NCBI GenBank assembly: GCA_036417435.1
Contig: JAZAQT010000513.1
Coordinates: 124,001 to 188,000 of the forward strand
Direction of reading: 5' to 3'
Length of the DNA: 64,000 nt
From: Inia geoffrensis
Taxonomy: Eukaryota > Chordata > Mammalia > Artiodactyla > Iniidae
Shown: positions 8,737 to 22,700 of the stretch, one piece after another
Position numbering within the stretch: position 1 is the stretch's first letter
Layout: each line of letters begins with the position of its first letter
Program-made: the position numbers and the translations under genes
Notes under the pieces: model-generated
The model's database searches: none
What the model was told of the DNA's origin: nothing
What the model saw: only the letters and a program-made list of their open reading frames with translations

Positions 8737-9478
8737 GTGGCTAAACACACACCCCTGGGCTTTTGTCGGCTCACCTGCTGCCCCTTAACCTGCACTGCCC
8801 CACCGCAGTCATATCGCAAGCCTTGCAAGTGGGCTACTCAAAGGGTGCCGTGGTTCGCAGGTGGGGCGACTCTAATGAAGTGGGCTGGAGGTGGGAACTT
8901 ACCTAGCAGGAGCTATGGCGATCCGGTTTCTTCACAGCCCTTCCCTCTCAGCTGTCCCACCATCATTTGGGTGCACCAGGCTGTGCTTACCTGTAGGAGG
9001 GCCATGTTGGATCAGGAGATTGTGGGACCACGCAGGGGACAACAGTAGCAGCACCCTCCAGCTGAGGGACACAGGCCTGCTGAGGCTCCAGGGGTCTGAA
9101 ACCAGCCGACGTCACAGTGGCCTGAGGTAAGAAAGTGCGGATTTCTTAACCGCTTACTTGCCTTATCATTGAACAGTCCTTTTCTCTTTCAGCATAGTTT
9201 ATATACAATGCTGTATCTCTTTGATTTCTACAGTCACTTGATGCAATTATAAACGTAGCTGTACCTGTAGGGTTTCGGATTCTTTACCCTGTTAGTTTAT
9301 CGAGGAATATTTTGTAGCCTCCCATGTTCTTTCGGGTGTGTCGCCCATGATGAGCACTTTTTGATAGGTTAAGTGTGTTTCTGTTAATCCCAATCTCCTA
9401 CTTCACCCTTCCCCGGTCTGAAGTTTCACCCTGTGGGAACTCCTCGCTTGTTTCTTCCCTTTGTGAACCTGTGTTTCC

Positions 9479-9487
9479 TTTTTTTTT
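9479..9487 (+). repeat. Variable T-run before ACTAG in B monomers
   Basis: Most B copies have nine Ts here. Dimers 14, 15 and 16 have ten, which accounts for their 3,297 bp length, and dimer 1 has ten followed by GCTAG. In A the site is CCTTTCTGCACTAG. It is a useful length marker for unit phasing. It may also act as a pyrimidine tract for a TAG acceptor. Confidence 0.75.
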
Positions 9488-9895
9488 ACTAGCATCCTTT
9501 GTATCCCTATTTAGACTGCACACATAAGTGATATACGGGGATATGTGTCTTGCTGCCTCTAAGTGACCAGAATTAGTGAGATCATCTAGTGATCCACGCA
9601 TGCTGCTGCAAAGAATATGGGCTCATTTTGTTCTGTGGCTGAGTGCTAGTCGAGGGTGTGTAGGTAGTGGAACATCTTTCTCCCTTCACCCCTCGCTCGG
9701 CAGTTCGTTCGTTTGTATGTCTTGGCTGTGGTCCAGTGTACCACAACGACTGCTGGGGTGCGAGTGCTTCCTTCCAATGATGCTAGTCTCTGGTTATATG
9801 ACCTGCAGCGGGGTTGCCGAATCTCGTGGTACCTTCAGTGTTTAGTTTGGTAAGGAATGTGCCTGCTGATCCTCATACCGGCTGTTACCATTTTA

Positions 9896-12800
9896 CAATC
9901 CCAGCAACAGCAGTAGCTGGCTTCACTTTGTGGCATGCCCTCTTGAGCGCTTAAAATTTTAGGTTATGAGAGGACTGAAGCCAGGGAACACCTCGTCTAG
10001 CTTTCTTTTCACTCTCCAATCATGAGAGATCTGGAGCATCTTTTCATTTGAATGTGCTGTTTTCTAAAACGCGGGTGATTACCACTGAGGTCTTGAAAGG
10101 TTTCTGGCTGAGAGTCGGGCTTGATTTGTACTCATTTCAGATTACCTAGCCCAGGATATTTCTTGAGGGCAGGGTTGTGTCTGCAAAGTGGCAGGCTCTA
10201 GGCCTTGTGAACGGTAGGCGCCTTTCAGCACAGTTGGTAAGGGTGTTATGGCAGTGTGCCACAAGGCGACAGCACTACTCTGGGTGGTCTCTTGTAACTT
10301 GGGGAAATAAAACTTTGGCCGGGATCCCGGTGTTGGATTGGAAATGGGGAGTCGAACGTGGCTAAACACACACCCCTGGGCTTGTGTAGGCCCACCTCCT
10401 GCCCCTTAACCTGCACTGCACCACCGCAGGCGTATCGCAAGCCTTGCAAGTGGGCTATACGGAGGGTGCCGTGGTTCGCAGGTGCGTGACTCTAAAGAAG
10501 AGGTCTGGAGGTGAGAACCTGCCTAACAGGAGCTGTGGTAATCCGGTTTCTTCACCGCTCTTCCCTCTCAGCTGCTCCACCCTCATTTGTGTACCAGGCT
10601 TTGGTTACCTATAGGAGGGCCACGTTGGATCGGGAGATTGTGGTACCACGCAGGGGAGAATGGGCAATAGCGGTCCGATGTGTCGCTTGTCAGGTGGCAC
10701 GTCCTCCTCCCTTGTTGCCTCAGCAGCAGCATGCTCCGGCCGTGGGACCCAGGCCTGCCAAGCCTCCAGGTGCCTTACTGTGGTAACGACATCACAGAGG
10801 CGTGAGGTAACAGAGTACGCATTTCTTAAGCCCTTACTTGCCTTCTCATTGTACAGTACTTTTCCCTTTCAGCCTCGTTCATATACAATGTTGCGTCTGT
10901 TTGACTTCTACAGCCACTTGATGAAATTAAACACGTAGCTATACCCTTAGGGTTTCGGATTCTTTGCACTCCTCCTTTATCGAGGAATGTTTTGTAGCGT
11001 TCCATGTGCTTTCGGGTGAGTCGCCCTTGATGAGCACTTTTTGATACGTTAAATGTGTTTCTGTTAATCCCAATGTCCTAATTCACCCTTCCCCGGTCTC
11101 CAATCTCCCCCTGTGAGAACTCCTCGCTTCTTTCTTCCCTTTGTGAACCTGTGTTTCCTTTCTGCACTAGCTTCCTTTGTATCCCTATGTAGACTGCACA
11201 CATAAGTGATATCCGGGGATATGTGTCTTGCTGCCTCTAAGTGACCAGAATTAGTGAGAACATCTAGTGCTCCTCCCATGCTGGTGCAAATACTATGAGT
11301 TCATTTTGTTCTGTGGCTGAGTGGTGGTCGAGGGTGTGCAGGTTGCGGAACATCTTTCTCCCTTCACCCCTCGCTCAACAGTTCGTCCGTTTGTATGTCT
11401 TGGCTGTGGTCAAGGGTACCACAACGACTGCTGGGGTGCAAGTGCTTCCTTCCAATGATGCTAGTCTCTGGTTATACGGCCTGCAGCGGGGTTGCCGAAT
11501 CTGGTGGTACCTCCAGTGTTTATTTTGGTAAGGAAGGAGCCTACTGATCCTCATTCCGGCTGTTACCAATTTACAATCCCACCAACAGCAATAGCTGGCT
11601 TCACTTTGCGGCATGCCCTCTTGAGCACTTAAAATTTTCGGGTATGAGAGGACTGCATCCAGGGAACACCTCGTCTAGCTTTCTTTTCACTCTCTAATCA
11701 TGACAGATCCTGAGCATATGTTCTTTTGAATGTGCTGTTTTCTAAAACCCGAGTTAGTACCACTGAGTTCTTGAAAGGTTCCTGCCCCAGTGTCGGGCCT
11801 GATTTGAATTCGTTTCAGATTACCTAGCCCAGGATATTTCTTGAGGGCAGGGTTGTGTCTGCAAAGCCGCAGGCCGTAGGCCTTGTGGATGATAGGTGCC
11901 CTTCAGCATATTTGGTAAGGTTGTTACTGCAGTGTGCCACGAGGCGGCAGCACTACTCCGTGTCCTCTCTGGTAACGGGGAAAAAAACCTTAGCGGGGGT
12001 CCCGGTGTTGGATTGGAAATGGGGAGTCGAACGTGGCTAAACACACACCCCTGGGCTTTTGTCGGCTCACCTGCTGCCCCTTAACCTGCACTGCCCCACC
12101 GCAGTCATATCGCAAGCCTTGCAAGTGGGCTACTCAAAGGGTGCCGTGGTTCGCAGGTGGGGCGACTCTAATGAAGTGGGCTGGAGGTGGGAACTTACCT
12201 AGCAGGAGCTATGGCGATCCGGTTTCTTCACAGCCCTTCCCTCTCAGCTGTCCCACCATCATTTGGGTGCACCAGGCTGTGCTTACCTGTAGGAGGGCCA
12301 TGTTGGATCAGGAGATTGTGGGACCACGCAGGGGACAACAGTAGCAGCACCCTCCAGCTGAGGGACACAGGCCTGCTGAGGCTCCAGGGGTCTGAAACCA
12401 GCCGACGTCACAGTGGCCTGAGGTAAGAAAGTGCGGATTTCTTAACCGCTTACTTGCCTTATCATTGAACAGTCCTTTTCTCTTTCAGCATAGTTTATAT
12501 ACAATGCTGTATCTCTTTGATTTCTACAGTCACTTGATGCAATTATAAACGTAGCTGTACCTGTAGGGTTTCGGATTCTTTACCCTGTTAGTTTATCGAG
12601 GAATATTTTGTAGCCTCCCATGTTCTTTCGGGTGTGTCGCCCATGATGAGCACTTTTTGATAGGTTAAGTGTGTTTCTGTTAATCCCAATCTCCTACTTC
12701 ACCCTTCCCCGGTCTGAAGTTTCACCCTGTGGGAACTCCTCGCTTGTTTCTTCCCTTTGTGAACCTGTGTTTCCTTTTTTTTTACTAGCATCCTTTGTAT

Positions 12801-13191
12801 CCCTATTTAGACTGCACACATAAGTGATATACGGGGATATGTGTCTTGCTGCCTCTAAGTGACCAGAATTAGTGAGATCATCTAGTGATCCACGCATGCT
12901 GCTGCAAAGAATATGGGCTCATTTTGTTCTGTGGCTGAGTGCTAGTCGAGGGTGTGTAGGTAGTGGAACATCTTTCTCCCTTCACCCCTCGCTCGGCAGT
13001 TCGTTCGTTTGTATGTCTTGGCTGTGGTCCAGTGTACCACAACGACTGCTGGGGTGCGAGTGCTTCCTTCCAATGATGCTAGTCTCTGGTTATATGACCT
13101 GCAGCGGGGTTGCCGAATCTCGTGGTACCTTCAGTGTTTAGTTTGGTAAGGAATGTGCCTGCTGATCCTCATACCGGCTGTTACCATTTTA
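9896..13191 (+). repeat. Dimer 4 (A 9896-11573, B 11574-13191)
   Basis: The A copy is A1 subtype and near identical to the A copies of dimers 1 and 5, including GTGTTATGG and TTAAGCCCTTACTTGCC. The B copy has the GAGTGCTAGTCG end variant and TACAGTCACTTG, like dimer 3. The unit is a mosaic of markers seen in both neighbours. Confidence 0.95.
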
Positions 13192-16100
13192 CAATCCCAG
13201 CAACAGCAGTAGCTGGCTTCACTTTGTGGCATGCCCTCTTGAGCGCTTAAAATTTTAGGTTATGAGAGGACTGAAGCCAGGGAACACCTCGTCTAGCTTT
13301 CTTTTCACTCTCCAATCATGAGAGATCTGGAGCATCTTTTCATTTGAATGTGCTGTTTTCTAAAACGCGGGTGATTACCACTGAGGTCTTGAAAGGTTTC
13401 TGGCTGAGAGTCGGGCTTGATTTGTACTCATTTCAGATTACCTAGCCCAGGATATTTCTTGAGGGCAGGGTTGTGTCTGCAAAGTGGCAGGCTCTAGGCC
13501 TTGTGAACGGTAGGCGCCTTTCAGCACAGTTGGTAAGGGTGTTATGGCAGTGTGCCACAAGGCGACAGCACTACTCTGGGTGGTCTCTTGTAACTTGGGG
13601 AAATAAAACTTTGGCCGGGATCCCGGTGTTGGATTGGAAATGGGGAGTCGAACGTGGCTAAACACACACCCCTGGGCTTGTGTAGGCCCACCTCCTGCCC
13701 CTTAACCTGCACTGCACCACCGCAGGCGTATCGCAAGCCTTGCAAGTGGGCTATACGGAGGGTGCCGTGGTTCGCAGGTGCGTGACTCTAAAGAAGAGGT
13801 CTGGAGGTGAGAACCTGCCTAACAGGAGCTGTGGTAATCCGGTTTCTTCACCGCTCTTCCCTCTCAGCTGCTCCACCCTCATTTGTGTACCAGGCTTTGG
13901 TTACCTATAGGAGGGCCACGTTGGATCGGGAGATTGTGGTACCACGCAGGGGAGAATGGGCAATAGCGGTCCGATGTGTCGCTTGTCAGGTGGCACGTCC
14001 TCCTCCCTTGTTGCCTCAGCAGCAGCATGCTCCGGCCGTGGGACCCAGGCCTGCCAAGCCTCCAGGTGCCTTACTGTGGTAACGACATCACAGAGGCGTG
14101 AGGTAACAGAGTACGCATTTCTTAAGCCCTTACTTGCCTTCTCATTGTACAGTACTTTTCCCTTTCAGCCTCGTTCATATACAATGTTGCGTCTGTTTGA
14201 CTTCTACAGCCACTTGATGAAATTAAACACGTAGCTATACCCTTAGGGTTTCGGATTCTTTGCACTCCTCCTTTATCGAGGAATGTTTTGTAGCGTTCCA
14301 TGTGCTTTCGGGTGAGTCGCCCTTGATGAGCACTTTTTGATACGTTAAATGTGTTTCTGTTAATCCCAATGTCCTAATTCACCCTTCCCCGGTCTCCAAT
14401 CTCCCCCTGTGAGAACTCCTCGCTTCTTTCTTCCCTTTGTGAACCTGTGTTTCCTTTCTGCACTAGCTTCCTTTGTATCCCTATGTAGACTGCACACATA
14501 AGTGATATCCGGGGATATGTGTCTTGCTGCCTCTAAGTGACCAGAATTAGTGAGAACATCTAGTGCTCCTCCCATGCTGGTGCAAATACTATGAGTTCAT
14601 TTTGTTCTGTGGCTGAGTGGTGGTCGAGGGTGTGCAGGTTGCGGAACATCTTTCTCCCTTCACCCCTCGCTCAACAGTTCGTCCGTTTGTATGTCTTGGC
14701 TGTGGTCAAGGGTACCACAACGACTGCTGGGGTGCAAGTGCTTCCTTCCAATGATGCTAGTCTCTGGTTATACGGCCTGCAGCGGGGTTGCCGAATCTGG
14801 TGGTACCTCCAGTGTTTATTTTGGTAAGGAAGGAGCCTACTGATCCTCATTCCGGCTGTTACCAATTTACAATCCCACCAACAGCAATAGCTGGCTTCAT
14901 TTTGCGGCATGCCCTCTTGAGCACTTAAAATTTTCGGGTATGAGAGGACTGCATCCAGGGAACACCTCGTCTAGCTTTCTTTTCACTCTCTAATCATGAC
15001 AGATCCTGAGCATATGTTCCTTTGAATGTGCTGTTTTCTAAAACCCGAGTTAGTACCACTGAGTTCTTGAAAGGTTCCTGCCCCAGTGTCGGGCCTGATT
15101 TGAATTCGTTTCAGATTACCTAGCCCAGGATATTTCTTGAGGGCAGGGTTGTGTCTGCAAAGCCGCAGGCCGTAGGCCTTGTGGATGATAGGTGCCCTTC
15201 AGCATATTTGGTAAGGTTGTTACTGCAGTGTGCCACGAGGCGGCAGCACTACTCCGTGTCCTCTCTGGTAACGGGGAAAAAAACCTTAGCGGGGGACCCG
15301 GTGTTGGATTTGAAATGGGGAGTCGAACGTGGCTAAACACACACCCCTGGGCTTTTGTCGGCTCACCTGCTGCCCCTTAACCTGCACTGCCCCACCGCAG
15401 TCATATCGCAAGCTTTGCAAGTGGGCTACTCAAAGGGTGCCGTGGTTCGCAGGTGGGGCGACTCTAATGAAGTGGGCTGGAGGTGGGAACTTACCTAGCA
15501 GGAGCTATGGCGATCCGGTTTCTTCACAGCCCTTCCCTCTCAGCTGTCCCACCATCATTTGGGTGCACCAGGCTGTGCTTACCTGTAGGAGGGCCATGTT
15601 GGATCAGGAGATTGTGGGACCACGCAGGGGACAACAGTAGCAGCACCCTCCAGCTGAGGGACACAGGCCTGCTGAGGCTCCAGGGGTCTGAAACCAGCCG
15701 ACGTCACAGTGGCCTGAGGTAAGAAAGTGCGGATTTCTTAACCGCTTACTTGCCTTATCATTGAACAGTCCTTTTCTCTTTCAGCATAGTTTATATACAA
15801 TGCTGTATCTCTTTGATTTCTACAGCCACTTGATGCAATTATAAACGTAGCTGTACCTGTAGGGTTTCGGATTCTTTACCCTGTTAGTTTATCGAGGAAT
15901 ATTTTGTAGCCTCCCATGTTCTTTCGGGTGTGTCGCCCATGATGAGCACTTTTTGATAGGTTAAGTGTGTTTCTGTTAATCCCAATCTCCTACTTCACCC
16001 TTCCCCGGTCTGAAGTTTCACCCTGTGGGAACTCCTCGCTTCTTTCTTCCCTTTGTGAACCTGTGTTTCCTTTTTTTTTACTAGCATCCTTTGTATCCCT

Positions 16101-16487
16101 ATTTAGACTGCACACATAAGTGATATACGGGGATATGTGTCTTGCTGCCTCTAAGTGACCAGAATTAGTGAGATCATCTAGTGATCCACGCATGCTGCTG
16201 CAAAGAATATGGGCTCATTTTGTTCTGTGGCTGAGTGGTAGTCGAGGGTGTGTAGGTAGTGGAACATCTTTCTCCCTTCACCCCTCGCTCGGCAGTTCGT
16301 TCGTTTGTATGTCTTGGCTGTGGTCCAGTGTACCACAACGACTGCTGGGGTGCGAGTGCTTCCTTCCAATGATGCTAGTCTCTGGTTATATGACCTGCAG
16401 CGGGGTTGCCGAATCTCGTGGTACCTTCAGTGTTTAGTTTGGTAAGGAATGTGCCTGCTGATCCTCATACCGGCTGTTACCATTTTA
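13192..16487 (+). repeat. Dimer 5 (A 13192-14869, B 14870-16487)
   Basis: The A copy is A1 subtype with GTGTTATGG. The B copy opens the dimer 5-7 block: GGGGGACCCGG with GGATTTGAAATGG near 15291-15317, TTCATTTTGCGG, GTTCCTTTGAATG, CAAGCTTTGC, and CGCTTCTTTC instead of CGCTTGTTTC. Its end variant is GAGTGGTAGTCG. Confidence 0.95.
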
Positions 16488-19400
16488 CAATCCCAGCAAC
16501 AGCAGTAGCTGGCTTCACTTTGTGGCATGCCCTCTTGAGCGCTTAAAATTTTAGGTTATGAGAGGACTGAAGCCAGGGAACACCTCGTCTAGCTTTCTTT
16601 TCACTCTCCAATCATGAGAGATCTGGAGCATCTTTTCATTTGAATGTGCTGTTTTCTAAAACGTGGATGAGTACCACTGAGGTCTTGAAATGTTTCTGCC
16701 TGAGAGTCGGGCCTGATTTGGATTCATTTCAGATTACCTAGCCCAGGAAGTTTCTTGAGGGCAGGGTTGTGTCTGCAAAGTGGCAGGCTCTAGGCCTTGT
16801 GAACGGTAGGCGCCTTTCAGCACAGTTGGTAAGGTTGTTACGGCAGTGTGTCACAAGGCGACAGCACAACTCTGGGTCGTCTCTTGTAACTTGGGGAAAT
16901 AAAACTTTGGCCGGGATCCCGGTGTTGGATTGGAAATGGGGAGTCGAACGTGGCTAAACACACACCCCTGGGCTTGTGTAGGCCCACCTCCTGCCCCTTA
17001 ACCTGCACTGCACCACCGCAGGCGTATCGCAAGCCTTGCAAGTGGGCTATACGGAGGGTGCCGTGGTTCGCAGGTGCGTGACTCTAAAGAAGAGGTCTGG
17101 AGGTGAGAACCTGCCTAACAGGAGCTGTGGTAATCCGGTTTCTTCACCGCTCTTCCCTCTCAGCTGCTCCACCCTCATTTGTGTACCAGGCTTTGGTTAC
17201 CTATAGGAGGGCCACGTTGGATCGGGAGATTGTGGTACCACGCAGGGGAGAATGGGCAATAGCGGTCCGATGTGTCGCTTGTCAGGTGGCACGTCCTCCT
17301 CCCTTGTTGCCTCAGCAGCAGCATGCTCCGGCCGTGGGACCCAGGCCTGCCAAGCCTCCAGGTGCCTTACTGTGGTAACGACATCACAGAGGCGTGAGGT
17401 AACAGAGTACGCATTTCTTAAGCCCTTACTTGCCTTCTCATTGTACAGTACTTTTCCCTTTCAGCCTCGTTCATATACAATGTTGCGTCTGTTTGACTTC
17501 TACAGCCACTTGATGAAATTAAACACGTAGCTATACCCTTAGGGTTTCGGATTCTTTGCACTCCTCCTTTATCGAGGAATGTTTTGTAGCGTTCCATGTG
17601 CTTTCGGGTGAGTCGCCCTTGATGAGCACTTTTTGATACGTTAAATGTGTTTCTGTTAATCCCAATGTCCTAATTCACCCTTCCCCGGTCTCCAATCTCC
17701 CCCTGTGAGAACTCCTCGCTTCTTTCTTCCCTTTGTGAACCTGTGTTTCCTTTCTGCACTAGCTTCCTTTGTATCCCTATGTAGACTGCACACATAAGTG
17801 ATATCCGGGGATATGTGTCTTGCTGCCTCTAAGTGACCAGAATTAGTGAGAACATCTAGTGCTCCTCCCATGCTGGTGCAAATACTATGAGTTCATTTTG
17901 TTCTGTGGCTGAGTGGTGGTCGAGGGTGTGCAGGTTGCGGAACATCTTTCTCCCTTCACCCCTCGCTCAACAGTTCGTCCGTTTGTATGTCTTGGCTGTG
18001 GTCAAGGGTACCACAACGACTGCTGGGGTGCAAGTGCTTCCTTCCAATGATGCTAGTCTCTGGTTATACGGCCTGCAGCGGGGTTGCCGAATCTGGTGGT
18101 ACCTCCAGTGTTTATTTTGGTAAGGAAGGAGCCTACTGATCCTCATTCCGGCTGTTACCAATTTACAATCCCACCAACAGCAATAGCTGGCTTCATTTTG
18201 CGGCATGCCCTCTTGAGCACTTAAAATTTTCGGGTATGAGAGGACTGCATCCAGGGAACACCTCGTCTAGCTTTCTTTTCACTCTCTAATCATGACAGAT
18301 CCTGAGCATATGTTCCTTTGAATGTGCTGTTTTCTAAAACCCGAGTTAGTACCACTGAGTTCTTGAAAGGTTCCTGCCCCAGTGTCGGGCCTGATTTGAA
18401 TTCGTTTCAGATTACCTAGCCCAGGATATTTCTTGAGGGCAGGGTTGTGTCTGCAAAGCCGCAGGCCGTAGGCCTTGTGGATGATAGGTGCCCTTCAGCA
18501 TATTTGGTAAGGTTGTTACTGCAGTGTGCCACGAGGCGGCAGCACTACTCCGTGTCCTCTCTGGTAACGGGGAAAAAAACCTTAGCGGGGGACCCGGTGT
18601 TGGATTTGAAATGGGGAGTCGAACGTGGCTAAACACACACCCCTGGGCTTTTGTCGGCTCACCTGCTGCCCCTTAACCTGCACTGCCCCACCGCAGTCAT
18701 ATCGCAAGCTTTGCAAGTGGGCTACTCAAAGGGTGCCGTGGTTCGCAGGTGGGGCGACTCTAATGAAGTGGGCTGGAGGTGGGAACTTACCTAGCAGGAG
18801 CTATGGCGATCCGGTTTCTTCACAGCCCTTCCCTCTCAGCTGTCCCACCATCATTTGGGTGCACCAGGCTGTGCTTACCTGTAGGAGGGCCATGTTGGAT
18901 CAGGAGATTGTGGGACCACGCAGGGGACAACAGTAGCAGCACCCTCCAGCTGAGGGACACAGGCCTGCTGAGGCTCCAGGGGTCTGAAACCAGCCGACGT
19001 CACAGTGGCCTGAGGTAAGAAAGTGCGGATTTCTTAACCGCTTACTTGCCTTATCATTGAACAGTCCTTTTCTCTTTCAGCATAGTTTATATACAATGCT
19101 GTATCTCTTTGATTTCTACAGCCACTTGATGCAATTATAAACGTAGCTGTACCTGTAGGGTTTCGGATTCTTTACCCTGTTAGTTTATCGAGGAATATTT
19201 TGTAGCCTCCCATGTTCTTTCGGGTGTGTCGCCCATGATGAGCACTTTTTGATAGGTTAAGTGTGTTTCTGTTAATCCCAATCTCCTACTTCACCCTTCC
19301 CCGGTCTGAAGTTTCACCCTGTGGGAACTCCTCGCTTCTTTCTTCCCTTTGTGAACCTGTGTTTCCTTTTTTTTTACTAGCATCCTTTGTATCCCTATTT

Positions 19401-19783
19401 AGACTGCACACATAAGTGATATACGGGGATATGTGTCTTGCTGCCTCTAAGTGACCAGAATTAGTGAGATCATCTAGTGATCCACGCATGCTGCTGCAAA
19501 GAATATGGGCTCATTTTGTTCTGTGGCTGAGTGGTAGTCGAGGGTGTGTAGGTAGTGGAACATCTTTCTCCCTTCACCCCTCGCTCGGCAGTTCGTTCGT
19601 TTGTATGTCTTGGCTGTGGTCCAGTGTACCACAACGACTGCTGGGGTGCGAGTGCTTCCTTCCAATGATGCTAGTCTCTGGTTATATGACCTGCAGCGGG
19701 GTTGCCGAATCTCGTGGTACCTTCAGTGTTTAGTTTGGTAAGGAATGTGCCTGCTGATCCTCATACCGGCTGTTACCATTTTA
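16488..19783 (+). repeat. Dimer 6 (A 16488-18165, B 18166-19783)
   Basis: The A copy is A2 subtype at its 5' end but keeps TTAAGCCCTTACTTGCCTTCTC in its 3' half, like dimers 1, 4, 5 and 7. The B copy shares all private markers of the dimer 5-7 block and the GAGTGGTAGTCG end variant. It looks like a recent duplicate of a neighbour. Confidence 0.95.
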
Positions 19784-22700
19784 CAATCCCAGCAACAGCA
19801 GTAGCTGGCTTCACTTTGTGGCATGCCCTCTTGAGCGCTTAAAATTTTAGGTTATGAGAGGACTGAAGCCAGGGAACACCTCGTCTAGCTTTCTTTTCAC
19901 TCTCCAATCATGAGAGATCTGGAGCATCTTTTCATTTGAATGTGCTGTTTTCTAAAACGTGGATGAGTACCACTGAGGTCTTGAAATGTTTCTGCCTGAG
20001 AGTCGGGCCTGATTTGGATTCATTTCAGATTACCTAGCCCAGGAAGTTTCTTGAGGGCAGGGTTGTGTCTGCAAAGTGGCAGGCTCTAGGCCTTGTGAAC
20101 GGTAGGCGCCTTTCAGCACAGTTGGTAAGGTTGTTACGGCAGTGTGTCACAAGGCGACAGCACAACTCTGGGTCGTCTCTTGTAACTTGGGGAAATAAAA
20201 CTTTGGCCGGGATCCCGGTGTTGGATTGGAAATGGGGAGTCGAACGTGGCTAAACACACACCCCTGGGCTTGTGTAGGCCCACCTCCTGCCCCTTAACCT
20301 GCACTGCACCACCGCAGGCGTATCGCAAGCCTTGCAAGTGGGCTATACGGAGGGTGCCGTGGTTCGCAGGTGCGTGACTCTAAAGAAGAGGTCTGGAGGT
20401 GAGAACCTGCCTAACAGGAGCTGTGGTAATCCGGTTTCTTCACCGCTCTTCCCTCTCAGCTGCTCCACCCTCATTTGTGTACCAGGCTTTGGTTACCTAT
20501 AGGAGGGCCACGTTGGATCGGGAGATTGTGGTACCACGCAGGGGAGAATGGGCAATAGCGGTCCGATGTGTCGCTTGTCAGGTGGCACGTCCTCCTCCCT
20601 TGTTGCCTCAGCAGCAGCATGCTCCGGCCGTGGGACCCAGGCCTGCCAAGCCTCCAGGTGCCTTACTGTGGTAACGACATCACAGAGGCGTGAGGTAACA
20701 GAGTACGCATTTCTTAAGCCCTTACTTGCCTTCTCATTGTACAGTACTTTTCCCTTTCAGCCTCGTTCATATACAATGTTGCGTCTGTTTGACTTCTACA
20801 GCCACTTGATGAAATTAAACACGTAGCTATACCCTTAGGGTTTCGGATTCTTTGCACTCCTCCTTTATCGAGGAATGTTTTGTAGCGTTCCATGTGCTTT
20901 CGGGTGAGTCGCCCTTGATGAGCACTTTTTGATACGTTAAATGTGTTTCTGTTAATCCCAATGTCCTAATTCACCCTTCCCCGGTCTCCAATCTCCCCCT
21001 GTGAGAACTCCTCGCTTCTTTCTTCCCTTTGTGAACCTGTGTTTCCTTTCTGCACTAGCTTCCTTTGTATCCCTATGTAGACTGCACACATAAGTGATAT
21101 CCGGGGATATGTGTCTTGCTGCCTCTAAGTGACCAGAATTAGTGAGAACATCTAGTGCTCCTCCCATGCTGGTGCAAATACTATGAGTTCATTTTGTTCT
21201 GTGGCTGAGTGGTGGTCGAGGGTGTGCAGGTTGCGGAACATCTTTCTCCCTTCACCCCTCGCTCAACAGTTCGTCCGTTTGTATGTCTTGGCTGTGGTCA
21301 AGGGTACCACAACGACTGCTGGGGTGCAAGTGCTTCCTTCCAATGATGCTAGTCTCTGGTTATACGGCCTGCAGCGGGGTTGCCGAATCTGGTGGTACCT
21401 CCAGTGTTTATTTTGGTAAGGAAGGAGCCTACTGATCCTCATTCCGGCTGTTACCAATTTACAATCCCACCAACAGCAATAGCTGGCTTCATTTTGCGGC
21501 ATGCCCTCTTGAGCACTTAAAATTTTCGGGTATGAGAGGACTGCATCCAGGGAACACCTCGTCTAGCTTTCTTTTCACTCTCTAATCATGACAGATCCTG
21601 AGCATATGTTCCTTTGAATGTGCTGTTTTCTAAAACCCGAGTTAGTACCACTGAGTTCTTGAAAGGTTCCTGCCCCAGTGTCGGGCCTGATTTGAATTCG
21701 TTTCAGATTACCTAGCCCAGGATATTTCTTGAGGGCAGGGTTGTGTCTGCAAAGCCGCAGGCCGTAGGCCTTGTGGATGATAGGTGCCCTTCAGCATATT
21801 TGGTAAGGTTGTTACTGCAGTGTGCCACGAGGCGGCAGCACTACTCCGTGTCCTCTCTGGTAACGGGGAAAAAAACCTTAGCGGGGGACCCGGTGTTGGA
21901 TTTGAAATGGGGAGTCGAACGTGGCTAAACACACACCCCTGGGCTTTTGTCGGCTCACCTGCTGCCCCTTAACCTGCACTGCCCCACCGCAGTCATATCG
22001 CAAGCTTTGCAAGTGGGCTACTCAAAGGGTGCCGTGGTTCGCAGGTGGGGCGACTCTAATGAAGTGGGCTGGAGGTGGGAACTTACCTAGCAGGAGCTAT
22101 GGCGATCCGGTTTCTTCACAGCCCTTCCCTCTCAGCTGTCCCACCATCATTTGGGTGCACCAGGCTGTGCTTACCTGTAGGAGGGCCATGTTGGATCAGG
22201 AGATTGTGGGACCACGCAGGGGACAACAGTAGCAGCACCCTCCAGCTGAGGGACACAGGCCTGCTGAGGCTCCAGGGGTCTGAAACCAGCCGACGTCACA
22301 GTGGCCTGAGGTAAGAAAGTGCGGATTTCTTAACCGCTTACTTGCCTTATCATTGAACAGTCCTTTTCTCTTTCAGCATAGTTTATATACAATGCTGTAT
22401 CTCTTTGATTTCTACAGCCACTTGATGCAATTATAAACGTAGCTGTACCTGTAGGGTTTCGGATTCTTTACCCTGTTAGTTTATCGAGGAATATTTTGTA
22501 GCCTCCCATGTTCTTTCGGGTGTGTCGCCCATGATGAGCACTTTTTGATAGGTTAAGTGTGTTTCTGTTAATCCCAATCTCCTACTTCACCCTTCCCCGG
22601 TCTGAAGTTTCACCCTGTGGGAACTCCTCGCTTCTTTCTTCCCTTTGTGAACCTGTGTTTCCTTTTTTTTTACTAGCATCCTTTGTATCCCTATTTAGAC

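Larger units (their letters stand above)
6600..9895 (+). repeat. Dimer 3, reference unit (A 6600-8277, B 8278-9895)
   Basis: This is the first regular 3,296 bp dimer and is used here to place internal features. The A monomer is of the A2 subtype (ACGTGGATGAGTACC near 6773) with AGATGTGGAGC near 6731 and a private CTAACTGGAGC near 7229. The B monomer has the GAGTGCTAGTCG end variant near 9643 and TACAGTCACTTG near 9230, shared with dimer 4. Stretches between the exon-like intervals hold nothing else I can name. Confidence 0.96.

Noticed and set aside
8524..8748. Minus strand ORFs of 74-75 codons in every monomer
   Set aside because: They start at GTG rather than ATG and overlap a + strand frame. 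The A/B third-position differences of the + frame fall on second positions of this frame, so it looks like a shadow.
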